DNA from: Streptomyces sp. NBC_00178
GTDB lineage: Bacteria; Actinomycetota; Actinomycetes; Streptomycetales; Streptomycetaceae
Reading direction: 5' to 3'
Length of the DNA stretch: 64,000 nucleotides
Assembly (NCBI RefSeq): GCF_036206005.1
Contig: NZ_CP108143.1
Coordinates: 7,159,501-7,223,500 of the forward strand
The translations under genes and the position numbers were made by a program. The notes beneath the pieces are model-generated. The model was given only the letters and a program-made list of their open reading frames with translations, was not told where the DNA came from and made no database searches. Of this stretch, positions 33,641 through 42,982 are shown piece after piece. The first letter of the stretch is position 1; every line of letters begins with the position of its first letter.

Positions 33641-36055
33641 TCAACTCACCGTCAGGTTCTGCGCAAGGGTGTGTGCCGCGAAGCCGTTCACCCCGAACAG
33701 CCCCTCGGTGTAGGCGGAATCGGTCGCGTCGATCACGGGATCGGCGCCGTCACCCAGCCAGACACGGATGCGTGAGCCATCGGTGCGCACCTTCAGGTGG
33801 TACGTGCGGCCCTCGACGACCGGGGTGGTGTGCGAAGCGATGTCCCGGCCCGGGCGCCACAGTTTGACGGTCCCGTTCGTGTCGATGTTCGCCGTGTAGC
33901 CGACTCCGTCGGCGCCCGCCCGGAAGGTCAGTCCCGCCGCGGTGCCGTTGGTCACCGACAGGTCGCCCTCGTAGGTGAAGTCGCCGCCCGAGCGGTCGCT
34001 GAGGTAGAAGCCGTCCTGCGCGGAGTTCCCCCGAAGGCCGGCAGGGGTGACCGTCCACGTACCCCCGCGTGGCGTCCACCGTCCCGCGGGGAAGGCGGTG
34101 AACCCGGCGCTGCCGGTGTTGAGGTTCTGCACCGTCGCCGTCCCGTCGTACGCGTTCACACCGAACAGGCCGCTCGTGTACGCGGTGTCGGTGGCGTCGA
34201 TCACCGGCTCGCTGCCGTTGTCGAGCCACACCCGGATGCGGGGGCCGTCCGTCTGCACCTTGAGGTGGTAGGTGCGGCCGGCCGTGATGGGAGTGGAGTG
34301 CGCCGCGATGTCCTTGCCCGGGCGCCAGAGCTTGACCACACCACTGGTGTCGATGTTCGCCGTGTAGCCGGCGCCCGACGTACCGGCCCGGAACGTCAGG
34401 CCCGCGGCCCGTGCGGTGTCCAGGGTGATGTCCCCCTGGTAGACGGCGTCCGCCCCGCTGCTCGCGCTGATGTAGAAACCGTCACCGCCGGTCGACACTC
34501 GCTTGCCGCCGCTCACGTCGCTCCACGAACCGCCGGCGGCGTGCCACGGCCCCTTGAGGTTGCCGGCGAGGGTCGACTGGGACGTACCCCAGCTCGTGTT
34601 GAGCCGGGTGAAGGACGCACTGTCCAGCTTGACCTTGCCGCCGTCCGCGAAGAGCCGGATGCCCTGGCTGTCGGCGGCGGAGTCGAAGTCGGCGTTGTCC
34701 GAGAGCGAGTACTTCCCGCCGTCCGCGAAGACCTCCAACTGGCCCCGGTCGACGAGCATCCGCAGCTCGACCTTGCCGTTCTCCGGCTTGAGCGGCTTGC
34801 CCTGCAGGGTCTGCGCCGCGATGTCGTAGACCACGCTGCGGTCCGCTGAGCCGTCCGACCTGGCGTGCAGGTCGAAACCGAACCTGCCGGCGCTCGCGCC
34901 CTTGACGTCGAACTGCGCGGTGATCTCGTAGGTGTCGGCCTTGACACCCGCGAAGAGGTTGTCGCTCCTGGCGGCATTGACCGTCTGGTTCTTCCAGCTC
35001 CTGGTCTCCGAGGCCAGCGACGAGAGTTCGGCAACCGGGGTACGGGTGATCCGGGGGCCGTCCGGGGTGCTGACCAGGCCGAGCGCCGCCGGGAAGGTCG
35101 CGTTGCCCGTCCAGGTGCTGCCGCGGTTGCCGCCCTGCCAGGCCATCTGCACGGTGCGCCCGTCGGGGACGTCGTTGAAGGTCTGCGCGGCGTAGAAGCT
35201 GCCGCCCGCGTGCGTCGTGCCCAGGTCCATCTGCTGCGGGCCGGACCAGTCGGTGCGGAAGGTCGTGCCGTCGAAGGAGCCGACGACGTACTGGCTGGAG
35301 GCGGAGGTCAGGACCCACCGCTGCTGACCGGTCCTGCCGTCGAGCGGGAGCTGGAACATGTCCGGGCACTCGAAGAGCCAGGGGGCCGAGTACCGGCTGG
35401 CGAACGTCCAGTCCAGCAGGTTCTTCGAGGTGTAGATGTTCACCCCGTTGCCCCCCTGGTCGGACCAGACGACCATGGCCCAGCGCCGGTGCGCCGCGTC
35501 CCAGAAGACCTTCGGGTCACGGCTCTCGTTCGGGATCTCGATCTGCTTGCGGCCCTTGTCGTAGGCCTGGAAGGTCTGACCGTTGTCGTTGCTGTAGTAG
35601 ACGCTGACGCCGTTGGTGTTGGCGAAGACCACGATCGGGTCGAGGGCGCCGGTCTTCAGGCCGGAGGTGTTGGCCTTGTCGACGACACCTCCGCCCGAGA
35701 ACAGGGTGCCCGGGTGCACACCCGGTTCGAGGGCGATCGGCTTCTGCGTCCAGTGCACCAGATCGGGGCTGGTGGCATGGCCCCAGTGCATGGTGTCCCA
35801 GGCCAGGCCGTGCGGATTGTGCTGGTAGTAGAAGTGATACAGCCCGTTCGCGTACACCAGCCCGTTCGGATCGTTCATCCAGCCCGACTGCGAACTGAAG
35901 TGGAACTGGCCCCGGTACGGCTCACTGTAGGTGGTGGCCGGGTACGGGAACTCGGAGTAGTCGGACACGGTCCCGGCGACCGCGGGTGCGCCCGGGAGGA
36001 CGGCGACCAGGCTGGAGACCAGGGCGACGAGCAGCGCCCTGACTTTTCGGCGCAT
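33641..36055 (-). CDS. secreted GH32 fructan hydrolase with tandem C-terminal beta domains
   Basis: 804 aa. Signal peptide at about 1-27 (RRKVRALLVALVSSLVAVLP). The GH32 propeller spans about 40-350: WMNDPNGLVY carries the Asp nucleophile, SRDPKVFW the stabilising Asp, and LFECPDMFQL the Glu acid/base. The GH32C beta-sandwich follows at about 360-520. Two ~120-aa repeats end the protein, each containing GLTFRAG...GYTANIDT.G.VKLWRPG and GLFGVNA/G, LamG/DUF1080-like folds that may bind glycan. It releases fructose or fructo-oligosaccharides from levan or inulin outside the cell. ATG 36055; paired LacI boxes lie at 36089-36118. It feeds the adjoining kinase/ABC locus. Confidence 0.93.
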   Translation of the reverse strand: MRRKVRALLVALVSSLVAVLPGAPAVAGTVSDYSEFPYPATTYSEPYRGQFHFSSQSGWMNDPNGLVYANGLYHFYYQHNPHGLAWDTMHWGHATSPDLVHWTQKPIALEPGVHPGTLFSGGGVVDKANTSGLKTGALDPIVVFANTNGVSVYYSNDNGQTFQAYDKGRKQIEIPNESRDPKVFWDAAHRRWAMVVWSDQGGNGVNIYTSKNLLDWTFASRYSAPWLFECPDMFQLPLDGRTGQQRWVLTSASSQYVVGSFDGTTFRTDWSGPQQMDLGTTHAGGSFYAAQTFNDVPDGRTVQMAWQGGNRGSTWTGNATFPAALGLVSTPDGPRITRTPVAELSSLASETRSWKNQTVNAARSDNLFAGVKADTYEITAQFDVKGASAGRFGFDLHARSDGSADRSVVYDIAAQTLQGKPLKPENGKVELRMLVDRGQLEVFADGGKYSLSDNADFDSAADSQGIRLFADGGKVKLDSASFTRLNTSWGTSQSTLAGNLKGPWHAAGGSWSDVSGGKRVSTGGDGFYISASSGADAVYQGDITLDTARAAGLTFRAGTSGAGYTANIDTSGVVKLWRPGKDIAAHSTPITAGRTYHLKVQTDGPRIRVWLDNGSEPVIDATDTAYTSGLFGVNAYDGTATVQNLNTGSAGFTAFPAGRWTPRGGTWTVTPAGLRGNSAQDGFYLSDRSGGDFTYEGDLSVTNGTAAGLTFRAGADGVGYTANIDTNGTVKLWRPGRDIASHTTPVVEGRTYHLKVRTDGSRIRVWLGDGADPVIDATDSAYTEGLFGVNGFAAHTLAQNLTVS

Positions 36056-36088
36056 GTGAACCCACTCTCTGCGCGCGTGTGGATGGGG

Positions 36089-36118
36089 TGTCATCGTTGA
36101 CATATGTCATCGCTGACT
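36089..36118. promoter_or_regulatory. paired 14-bp LacI-type boxes upstream of the GH32 gene
   Basis: TGTCATCGTTGACA (36089-36102, palindromic except at the W positions) and TGTCATCGCTGACT (36105-36118), separated by 2 bp (TA). The same pair arrangement occurs at 37364-37393. Central CG and dyad form are typical of LacI-family operators. The adjoining LacI gene (40418) is the obvious candidate binder. Confidence 0.8.
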
Positions 36119-36190
36119 TCAGGCCGATGTCAGATGATGGGCCTCCGCGAAGAGCCCGTCAACGTCTCGAGCGGGATCAGCTCCCGCCGT

Positions 36191-37201
36191 TCACGAGACG
36201 GTCGCGACGTCCGCGGCTCCGTGCGCAGCTCCCAACTGCCTTTCCCACGGGGGGTTCGGCCCCGCGACGGCGCAGGTCAGCGCGGCCACGCGTGCCGCGT
36301 AGCCGCAGGCCTGGGCCACGTCGGTCAACGCGAGCCGGTCGAGCCGGCCGCCCAGCATCCCGCGCGTACCGAGGTGGTGGAGCAGTCCCGCGGTGAAGGC
36401 GTCCCCCGCGCCCACGGTGTCGACGACCCGGGTGGGCACGCCGGGCACGGTGACCCGTTGCCCGTCCAGGGAGGCGACCGCGCCGTGTGCGCCACGGGTG
36501 ACCACGACCAGCCGGGCGCCCGCTGCGTGGAACCCGTCGCAGGACGCCTCCAGTGTCGTGTCCGGTGCCACCACGCCGAGGTCGTCCTCGCTCAGCCGGA
36601 GGATGTCCGCCACCGCGCACCACCTCGGCAGCCGCTCACGATAGACCTGCGGGTCCACCAGGGCGGGCCTGATGTTCGGGTCCACGCTGACCGTGGAGTG
36701 CGGCCGCGCCCCGGCCAGCGTCTCCTCGACCAGGGAGCCGCCCGGCTCGCGCACCAGCGCGAGCGAACCCGAGTGCACACAGGCAGAGTTGAGCAGGTCC
36801 GCCCGGCCCAGCTCCTCGCGCGTCCACTGCCAGTCGGCGGTTCCCTCCGCGTGGAACGAGTACGAGGCCTGGCCTCCCGAGTCGACATCGGCGACGGCCA
36901 GTGTGCTGGGCTCGGCCGCTTCCGGGGCATCGGACAGGTCGACCCCGGACTCCAGCAGATGGGCGCGGAAGAGGCGGCCGAACACATCGCCCGACAAGCG
37001 CGCCAGGAGCCGGGTGGGGGTGCCGAGCCGGGCCAGGCCGACAGCGGTGTTGGCCGGGCCGCCGCCCGGCAGGACGCGCAGCGACAGACTGCGGCCGTCG
37101 GGGGACGGGCCGTGGGCGGTGCGGGCGAACTCGGTCCCGGGGCCGGTGAAGGCGTCGGCGACGCACTCTCCCAGCACGGTGACCTGACGTGGCGACTGCA
37201 T
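36191..37201 (-). CDS. PfkB-family sugar kinase, probable fructokinase
   Basis: 336 aa. PfkB signature 1 is LRVLPGGGPANTAVGLARLG and signature 2 is VVDTVGAGDAFTAGLLHHLG, with the catalytic Asp in GAGDAF. LGECVADAFTG opens the ribokinase fold. It would phosphorylate fructose brought in by the ABC importer divergent from it; fructose is inferred from context. The ATG at 37201 has GGAGGG 9-14 nt upstream, and is much better than the longer frame to 37378. It shares a divergent control region (paired boxes at 37364) with the importer. Confidence 0.9.
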   Translation of the reverse strand: MQSPRQVTVLGECVADAFTGPGTEFARTAHGPSPDGRSLSLRVLPGGGPANTAVGLARLGTPTRLLARLSGDVFGRLFRAHLLESGVDLSDAPEAAEPSTLAVADVDSGGQASYSFHAEGTADWQWTREELGRADLLNSACVHSGSLALVREPGGSLVEETLAGARPHSTVSVDPNIRPALVDPQVYRERLPRWCAVADILRLSEDDLGVVAPDTTLEASCDGFHAAGARLVVVTRGAHGAVASLDGQRVTVPGVPTRVVDTVGAGDAFTAGLLHHLGTRGMLGGRLDRLALTDVAQACGYAARVAALTCAVAGPNPPWERQLGAAHGAADVATVS

Positions 37202-37363
37202 GCGAAGGACCCTCCAGGTGGGGACGCGGAAGAAGGCCCGCCGGGCCCACCGCCCGGACTGGCGGAGGGGGCCTCGGAGACTGGCTCGTCGATCGGCCGA
37301 CGGGCTTTCCGGGCAAGGGCATTGACGTTGACGGACGGGGAGTCCATCATCCTCCGCAAGCGG

Positions 37364-37393
37364 TGTCAACGATGACATGTGTCAACGATGGCA
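37364..37393. promoter_or_regulatory. paired 14-bp LacI-type boxes in the kinase/transporter divergent region
   Basis: TGTCAACGATGACA (37364-37377) and TGTCAACGATGGCA (37380-37393), 2 bp apart. Same motif, spacing and pairing as 36089-36118. The site lies between pfkB (minus) and the substrate-binding protein gene (plus) and could control both. Confidence 0.82.
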
Positions 37394-37468
37394 TCGCCCG
37401 GCCACGGCACACGTCCGCGCCGCAGGTCTGCCCCACCGCCACCCTCACCGCTTCCGCAGGAGTCGCAC

Positions 37469-38470
37469 ATGTCCCGTAGAGCCCGCCCCGTCCTCGCCGT
37501 AGGCGCCCTCGCCCTCGCCCTGTCCCTGACCGCGTGCGGATCCGGCTCCGGCGGTGGCGCCCAGTCCGGCGGCAAGATCAAGGTCGGTCTGATCACCAAG
37601 ACCGACACCAATCCGTACTTCGTCAAGGTGAGGCAGGGAGCCGAGCAGGCGGCCAAGACGTCGGGCGTGGAACTGACCACCGCAGCCGGGAAGTTCGACG
37701 GCGACAACACCAGCCAGGTCACGGCGCTGGAGAACATGGTCGCCTCCGGGGTCAAGGGCGTGCTGATCACCCCGAACGACTCCAAGGCCATCGTCCCCGC
37801 CATCGCGAAGGCCCGCGCCAAGGGCGTCATGGTCATCGCTCTCGACACCCCTCCCGAGCCGCAGTCCGCCGTGGACGCCCTGTTCGCGACCGACAACGTG
37901 AAGGCCGGCGAACTGATCGGCGCCTACGCGAAGGCCGCGATGGGCGGCAAACCGGCGAAGATCGCCACGCTCGACCTCGCACCCGGTGTGTCGGTCGGTG
38001 TCCAGCGGCACGAGGGCTTCACCAAGGGCTTCGGCGTAGCGGCATCCGATCCGTCGATCGTCTGCTCCCAGGACACCGGCGGAGACCAGGCCAAGGGCCA
38101 GACCGCCATGGAGAACTGCCTGCAGAAGGCCCCCGACATCAACCTGGTGTACGCGATCAACGAACCCGCCGCGCTCGGCGCGTACACCGCCATCAAGGCA
38201 AAGGGCCGCGAGAAGGACGTGATGATCGTCGCCATCGACGGCGGCTGCACCGGCGTGCAGGCGGTCAAGGACGGCAAGATCGCCGCGACCTCGCAGCAGT
38301 ACCCCCTGAAGATGGCGCAGGACGGCGTGAAGGCGATCGTCTCCTTCGCGAAGTCCGGTGACAAGGCGTCCGGCTACACCGACACGGGCGTCCAGCTCAT
38401 CACCGACAAGCCGCAGGCCGGCTCGGAGTCCAAGGACTCCGGCTTCGGCCGAGAGAACTGCTGGGGCTGA
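37469..38470 (+). CDS. sugar ABC transporter substrate-binding lipoprotein (FrcB-like)
   Basis: 333 aa. Lipobox SLTACGSGS (Cys23) anchors it outside. A periplasmic-binding-protein type 1 fold follows: KIKVGLITKTDTNPYFVKVR, VKGVLITPNDSKAIVPAI, VMVIALDTPPE, DIVLVYAINEPAALGAYTAI-type strand and GKIAATSQQYPLKMAQDGVK, as in ribose/fructose-binding proteins. It captures the sugar for the permease and ATPase that follow. ATG 37469 with GCAGGAG (37457-37463). First gene of the importer operon; 6 bp separate it from the permease. Confidence 0.92.
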   Translation: MSRRARPVLAVGALALALSLTACGSGSGGGAQSGGKIKVGLITKTDTNPYFVKVRQGAEQAAKTSGVELTTAAGKFDGDNTSQVTALENMVASGVKGVLITPNDSKAIVPAIAKARAKGVMVIALDTPPEPQSAVDALFATDNVKAGELIGAYAKAAMGGKPAKIATLDLAPGVSVGVQRHEGFTKGFGVAASDPSIVCSQDTGGDQAKGQTAMENCLQKAPDINLVYAINEPAALGAYTAIKAKGREKDVMIVAIDGGCTGVQAVKDGKIAATSQQYPLKMAQDGVKAIVSFAKSGDKASGYTDTGVQLITDKPQAGSESKDSGFGRENCWG

Positions 38471-38476
38471 GACGCA

Positions 38477-39472
38477 GTGACCGCAACCACCTCCCTCGCC
38501 GTCCGCGCCAAGGACCCGGCAGCGCTGCGCCGGCTCCTCACCGCCCCCGCCGCCGGGCCGCTCGCGGCCCTGATCCTCGCCTCGGTCTTCTTCTCCCTCA
38601 GCACCGAACAGTTCCTGTCCGGCGGCAACTTCTCGCTGGTCCTCCAGCAGGTCATGGTCGTCGGAACGCTCGCCATCGGCCAGACACTGATCATCCTCAC
38701 CGCCGGAATCGACCTCTCCTGCGGCGCGGTCATGGCGTTCGGCGGCATCCTCATCGCCAAGACGGCAGTAGAAGGGCCCCTGCCCCCGCTGCTCGCCATC
38801 GCCCTCGGGATCCTGGCCTGCGGTGCGTTCGGTCTGGCCAACGGGCTGCTCGTGCGGGCCGTTCCGCTGCCGCCGTTCATCGTGACGCTGGGCATGCTCA
38901 ACGTGGCCTTCGCCCTGACCCACATCTACTCCGCCGAGGAGACGGTCACCGGCCTGCCGGAACCCCTCACCTTCCTGGGCCGCACCTTCCCCCTCGGCCG
39001 GACCGACGTCACCTACGGGTCGCTGGTCACCATCGCCCTCTTCCTCGGCTTCGCCTACGCCCTGAGCAGCACCGCCTGGGGCCGGCACGTCTACGCACTC
39101 GGCAACAGCTCCGAGAGCGCCCGCCTCAGCGGCATCCGCGTCAACCGGCTCACGGTCGGCGTCTACGCGATCGCCGGACTCGTCTACGGCATCGCGGCCC
39201 TGCTGCTGGTGTCACGGACCGGGGTCGGCGACCCGCAGGCGGGACAGACGGACAACCTCGACAGCATCACGGCCGTCGTCCTCGGCGGTACCAGCCTGTT
39301 CGGCGGGCGCGGGACCGTGCTCGGCACCTTCGTCGGCGTACTCATCGTGGGCATCTTCCGCAACGGCCTCCAGCTGATGGGGGTTTCGTCCGTCTACCAG
39401 ACGCTGGTCACAGGCGTCCTCGTGATCCTGGCGGTCACCGTCGACCAGCTCTCACGAAAGGGGACCCGATGA
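38477..39472 (+). CDS. sugar ABC transporter permease (FrcC/RbsC-like)
   Basis: 331 aa with eight to ten transmembrane helices. BPD_transp_2 family landmarks: VVGTLAIGQTLIILTAGIDL, SCGAVMAFGGI, NGLLVRAVPLPPFIVTLGML and TAVVLGGTSLFGGRGTVLGT. It forms the membrane channel of the importer. GTG start at 38477, 6 bp after the binding-protein stop; the stop TGA overlaps the ATG of the ATPase (ATGA at 39469). Confidence 0.93.
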   Translation: MTATTSLAVRAKDPAALRRLLTAPAAGPLAALILASVFFSLSTEQFLSGGNFSLVLQQVMVVGTLAIGQTLIILTAGIDLSCGAVMAFGGILIAKTAVEGPLPPLLAIALGILACGAFGLANGLLVRAVPLPPFIVTLGMLNVAFALTHIYSAEETVTGLPEPLTFLGRTFPLGRTDVTYGSLVTIALFLGFAYALSSTAWGRHVYALGNSSESARLSGIRVNRLTVGVYAIAGLVYGIAALLLVSRTGVGDPQAGQTDNLDSITAVVLGGTSLFGGRGTVLGTFVGVLIVGIFRNGLQLMGVSSVYQTLVTGVLVILAVTVDQLSRKGTR

Positions 39473-40371
39473 CCGGGCCCGCCTCCCCCCGGAACCCGAG
39501 TGCGGGCGAGCCCGGCGACGTACCCGCCGGCGTGGCAGAGCTCCCGCCGGCGCCCGTGCCCGTGCTCAGCGCCCGCGGCCTGGTCAAGCGCTACGGGCAC
39601 GTCACCGCGATCGACGAGGCGGACTTCGAACTGCTGCCCGGTGAGGTGCTGGCCGTCATCGGCGACAACGGCGCCGGGAAGACGAGTCTGATCAAGGCGC
39701 TCACCGGCGCCTTGGTGCCGGACGCCGGGGAGATCCGGCTGCACGGCAGACCGATCCGGTTCGGCGGTCCGCAGGACGCGCGGGCGCACGGCATCGAGAC
39801 GGTGTACCAGGACCTCGCCGTCGCCGCGTCCATGGACATCACCTCCAACATGTTCCTCGGCCGTGAGATCCGCCGGCCGGGTGCGCTCGGATCGGTCCTG
39901 CGCATGCTCGACAAGAAGGCGATGCGCAAGGAGGCGGCCGCGCACCTGGCCGAACTCAAGGTCGGGGTCGGACAGCTGAGCCAGTCCGTCGAGACCCTGT
40001 CCGGCGGCCAGCGCCAGGCGGTCGCGGTGGCCCGGGCGGCCGCCTGGGCACGCAGCGTCGTCGTGATGGACGAGCCCACGGCCGCCCTGGGCGTCAAGGA
40101 GTCGGGCCAGGTGCTCGACCTCATCCGCCGGGTACGGGACAAGGGCATCCCCGTGATCCTCATCAGCCACAACATGCCGCACGTCTTCGAGATCGCCGAC
40201 CGCATCCACGTGCACCGGCTCGGCAGGCGCGAAGCCGTGATCAAGCCGTCCGACCACTCCATGGCCGAAGTGGTGGCCATCATGACCGGGGCACTCACCG
40301 TGCGTCCGGACGGGGGTACGGTCGTGGCGGACAGTGACGCGGCCTCGGCAGCCGGGGTGCGCGGGAGCTGA
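39469..40371 (+). CDS. sugar ABC transporter ATP-binding protein, single domain (FrcA-like)
   Basis: 300 aa with one nucleotide-binding domain: Walker A GDNGAGKTSLIKAL, signature LSGGQRQAVAVARA, Walker B VVVMDEPTAALG and switch His in LISHNM. Ribose-type importers usually have a fused double ATPase (RbsA); the single-domain form matches the FrcBCA fructose system described in rhizobia, supporting fructose as substrate. A Pro/Ala-rich ~35-aa N-terminal extension precedes the domain. Coupled to the permease by ATGA overlap; 46 bp upstream of the LacI gene. Confidence 0.92.
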   Translation: MTGPASPRNPSAGEPGDVPAGVAELPPAPVPVLSARGLVKRYGHVTAIDEADFELLPGEVLAVIGDNGAGKTSLIKALTGALVPDAGEIRLHGRPIRFGGPQDARAHGIETVYQDLAVAASMDITSNMFLGREIRRPGALGSVLRMLDKKAMRKEAAAHLAELKVGVGQLSQSVETLSGGQRQAVAVARAAAWARSVVVMDEPTAALGVKESGQVLDLIRRVRDKGIPVILISHNMPHVFEIADRIHVHRLGRREAVIKPSDHSMAEVVAIMTGALTVRPDGGTVVADSDAASAAGVRGS

Positions 40372-40417
40372 ATCCGCCCCGGCAGCCGAGGGGACGACTC
40401 CGAGGAAAAGGTGGTTT

Positions 40418-41440
40418 ATGGCATCGGCCCGCAGACCGACACTCGCCGACGTGGCCCGCGAGGTGGGTGTCAGTGCCAAAACGGTCTCCCGGGTCCTCAA
40501 CGAGGACGGCCCCAGCTCCCCGGAGACCAGGAAGCGGGTGCTCGCCGCAGTTGCCAGACTCGGCTTCCAGCCCAACCTGATGGCCAGGAGCATCCGCGTC
40601 GGAGGGCCCGACACCACCGTCGGACTGGTGGTGCCGGACCTCGGCAACCCGTTCTTCGGCGCCGTCGCCGGGGGCATCGAGGAGGCGGTACGCGACCGCG
40701 GGCTGACGCTGCTGATGGGGTCCTCCGCCGACGACCCCGAGCGCGAGCACACGCTGATCCGTACGTTCCTGGCCCGCCGGGTCAGCGTCCTCATGGTGGC
40801 GCCCGCGGTGGGCGCCGACCACGCCCATCTCAAGGCGCACCGGTCGGCGGGCATGCCGGTCATCTTCCTGGACCGGCCGGGCAGCGGCCTGACGGCCGAC
40901 ACGGTCGTCAGTTCCAACCGCTCCGGCACGCGGGAGGGGACCGCCCACCTGATCTCCGGCGGACACCGGCGGATCGGATTCATCGGCGACCTCCCGGCCC
41001 GGCTCTACACCCGCCGCGAGCGCGTCGCCGGATACCGCGCGGCGCTCGCCGACTCGGGCCTGCCCTACGACCGGGCCCTGGTCGCCGACGCCCACGACCC
41101 GGAGGGTGCCGCGCGGGCGACAGCACGGCTGCTCGCCCTGCCGGAGCCACCGACGGCCCTGGTGTCCGGCAACAACGTCATGTCCACCGGCGTACTCACG
41201 GAACTCGCCCGCGGCCGGCGCAGGGACGTCGCGGTCGTCGCGTTCGACGACGTCCCCATGGCCGCCATTCTGGAACCCGGGCTCACCGTCGTGGCACAGA
41301 ACCCCGCGGCAATGGGTGAGGTGGCGGGCGCCGTCGCGGTCGAACGCCTCGACGGCGACCGTTCGCGAGCCCGCACGATCATGGTCGAGACCCGCCTGGT
41401 CCACCGCGGCTCCGGCGAGCTCCCACCGCCACGGAGGTGA
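40418..41440 (+). CDS. LacI-family transcriptional regulator of the fructan/fructose locus
   Basis: 340 aa. N-terminal HTH: PTLADVAREVGVSAKTVSRV plus the hinge LNEDG...RKRVLAAVARLGFQPN. The ligand-binding domain is LacI/RbsR-like (TVGLVVPDLGNPFFGAVAGG, PVIFLDRPG, RRIGFIGDL, VAVVAFDDVP). It should repress in the absence of a fructose-type inducer. Likely targets are the paired TGTCAWCGWTGACA boxes at 36089 and 37364 (inference from proximity and operator form). ATG 40418 with GAGGAAAAGG upstream. Last gene of the importer operon or with its own promoter. Confidence 0.93.
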   Translation: MASARRPTLADVAREVGVSAKTVSRVLNEDGPSSPETRKRVLAAVARLGFQPNLMARSIRVGGPDTTVGLVVPDLGNPFFGAVAGGIEEAVRDRGLTLLMGSSADDPEREHTLIRTFLARRVSVLMVAPAVGADHAHLKAHRSAGMPVIFLDRPGSGLTADTVVSSNRSGTREGTAHLISGGHRRIGFIGDLPARLYTRRERVAGYRAALADSGLPYDRALVADAHDPEGAARATARLLALPEPPTALVSGNNVMSTGVLTELARGRRRDVAVVAFDDVPMAAILEPGLTVVAQNPAAMGEVAGAVAVERLDGDRSRARTIMVETRLVHRGSGELPPPRR

Positions 41441-42982
41441 ACGGGGCGCGCACCGATGCGGGCGGTGACGCGACGTGGGTCCGGAGCACTCGGTCCGACA
41501 CACAGAACGCACCCTCCGAGAACCCGGGCGGCAGCGTGGAGGGGAGCGGAACGCGGACTTTCCCCGCCTGCGCCGCGCTTGCCCCGGTGCCGACCGGCAC
41601 CCCGCTCACCCGCACACGCCCGCACCGCGATGTCACGCCCATCACGACTGCTCAGAGGGCGATTTCACCTGAGGAACGGCACAGCTGACCAGCGTCGTCC
41701 GGCCCCTGCGGGCCACCCGGAATCTCCCTCATGAATCACTCCGGAAGGCCGATCAGGAAGACGTCCTGCGAGCGCGGAACGCGCTCCTCGCGGTGGGCCG
41801 CCGCGTGAGGAAGTGGACGGGCCGAACCGTCCGGAAGCTCCGTGGTGCGAGGACTGGATGTCCAGGCGCCCGGACCCTCCGAGGAAGGCCGGTACTCCGA
41901 AACTGCCGACGCCGAGACCGAGCGTGTCGAAGCGATCCTGCCCGACGGGCCACGAGACGGGACTCCCGCCCGGTCGCTCCTGGAGTGGACAGCCGATCTC
42001 CGTGACGCCGGGACCGGCGAGGCACTCGCCGCGTTCGGAACGCTCGTCCGCAGCGAGGTGTCAGAGGCCGCGAACAACCGCAGGCCGATGGCCTGCCACC
42101 TCCAGCCGCTCATCGGGTACGCACAGATGCTCGACACCTTCGGCCGGGGCGAACCGGCTGCCCTCGCGCGGCATGAGGCACCGGCCGTGCTCGGGAGTGG
42201 GCCGACACGGGTGAGCGGACGTCCCGGGGCGGCTGTCAGCCGTCGTACCGGGCGGCTGCCGGCCCCTCTCCGCTGCCGGTACCGATCGGCCCCGGCCCGG
42301 TGAACCCCGCCCGTCTCGGGCGCGTTGCCCATGGAATGGTCGTCCGACACCAAGCGTCGCTACTTCGAGAGCCGTCACGCCCTCCGCGACGAGGCGGACA
42401 CCCTTGCTTCACCGGCCACCGGCCACCGGAGACCCGGACCGCCACCTGGCCGAACTGGTCCGCCTGCAGCGCGTCCTCACCATCCGCTCCGCCGTGTACC
42501 GGGAGGACCGGACCCACATGTACGCGGAGCGGGTGCGTCCCCTGTCCGACGAGGCAGTCGGACCGGCCCGCCGGGGGGTTCCACCACGACCGGCACGGGG
42601 AACGCGTACGCCGGGCAGAAGCCTGATCGACCGGTCGGCCTTTCACATCGTCGCCCGTGGGCACGGGCCCGCAATCGATGACTTCCGCCGGGCCCTGAGG
42701 CACCTGGGGGAGGACGGCTGAGGCGCCGGCACGCAGGCGGCGGTGGGCGAGGGGCCGCGGGGGAGTCAGGGAGTCCCGCCCCTGTGTCCGGTCGTCGTGT
42801 CCGCCGGGCCGATGACACCGTCCGTCCGGCATGCCGCGCTGCACGTACGGACGGCAGGAGGACGTCGAGCGCCCGTACCGCCGGACATGGTCGCCGACCC
42901 CGTTCCACCTCAGGATGGATCACGGCGCCGACGAGACCGAGGCGCCGGCCCCTTGGGTGAACCGACTGAGCGAGGACGGCGA
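41441..42982. other. 1.54-kb gene-poor region left of the deazapurine cluster
   Basis: Several short open frames exist but none is convincing. The most protein-like are plus-strand 41842-42303 (contains LLEWTADLRDAGTGEALAAF and RRPMACHLQPLIGYAQMLD) and 42404-42721 (contains DRHLAELVRLQRVLTIRSAV). They lack SD sequences and recognisable families. The stretch may be decayed genes at the cluster boundary. SD GAGGA for queC lies at about 42972. Confidence 0.4.

Noticed and set aside
36098-36109. TGACATATGTCA palindrome as a separate operator
   Set aside because: It is formed by the junction of the two LacI-type boxes and is better explained by their tandem arrangement.
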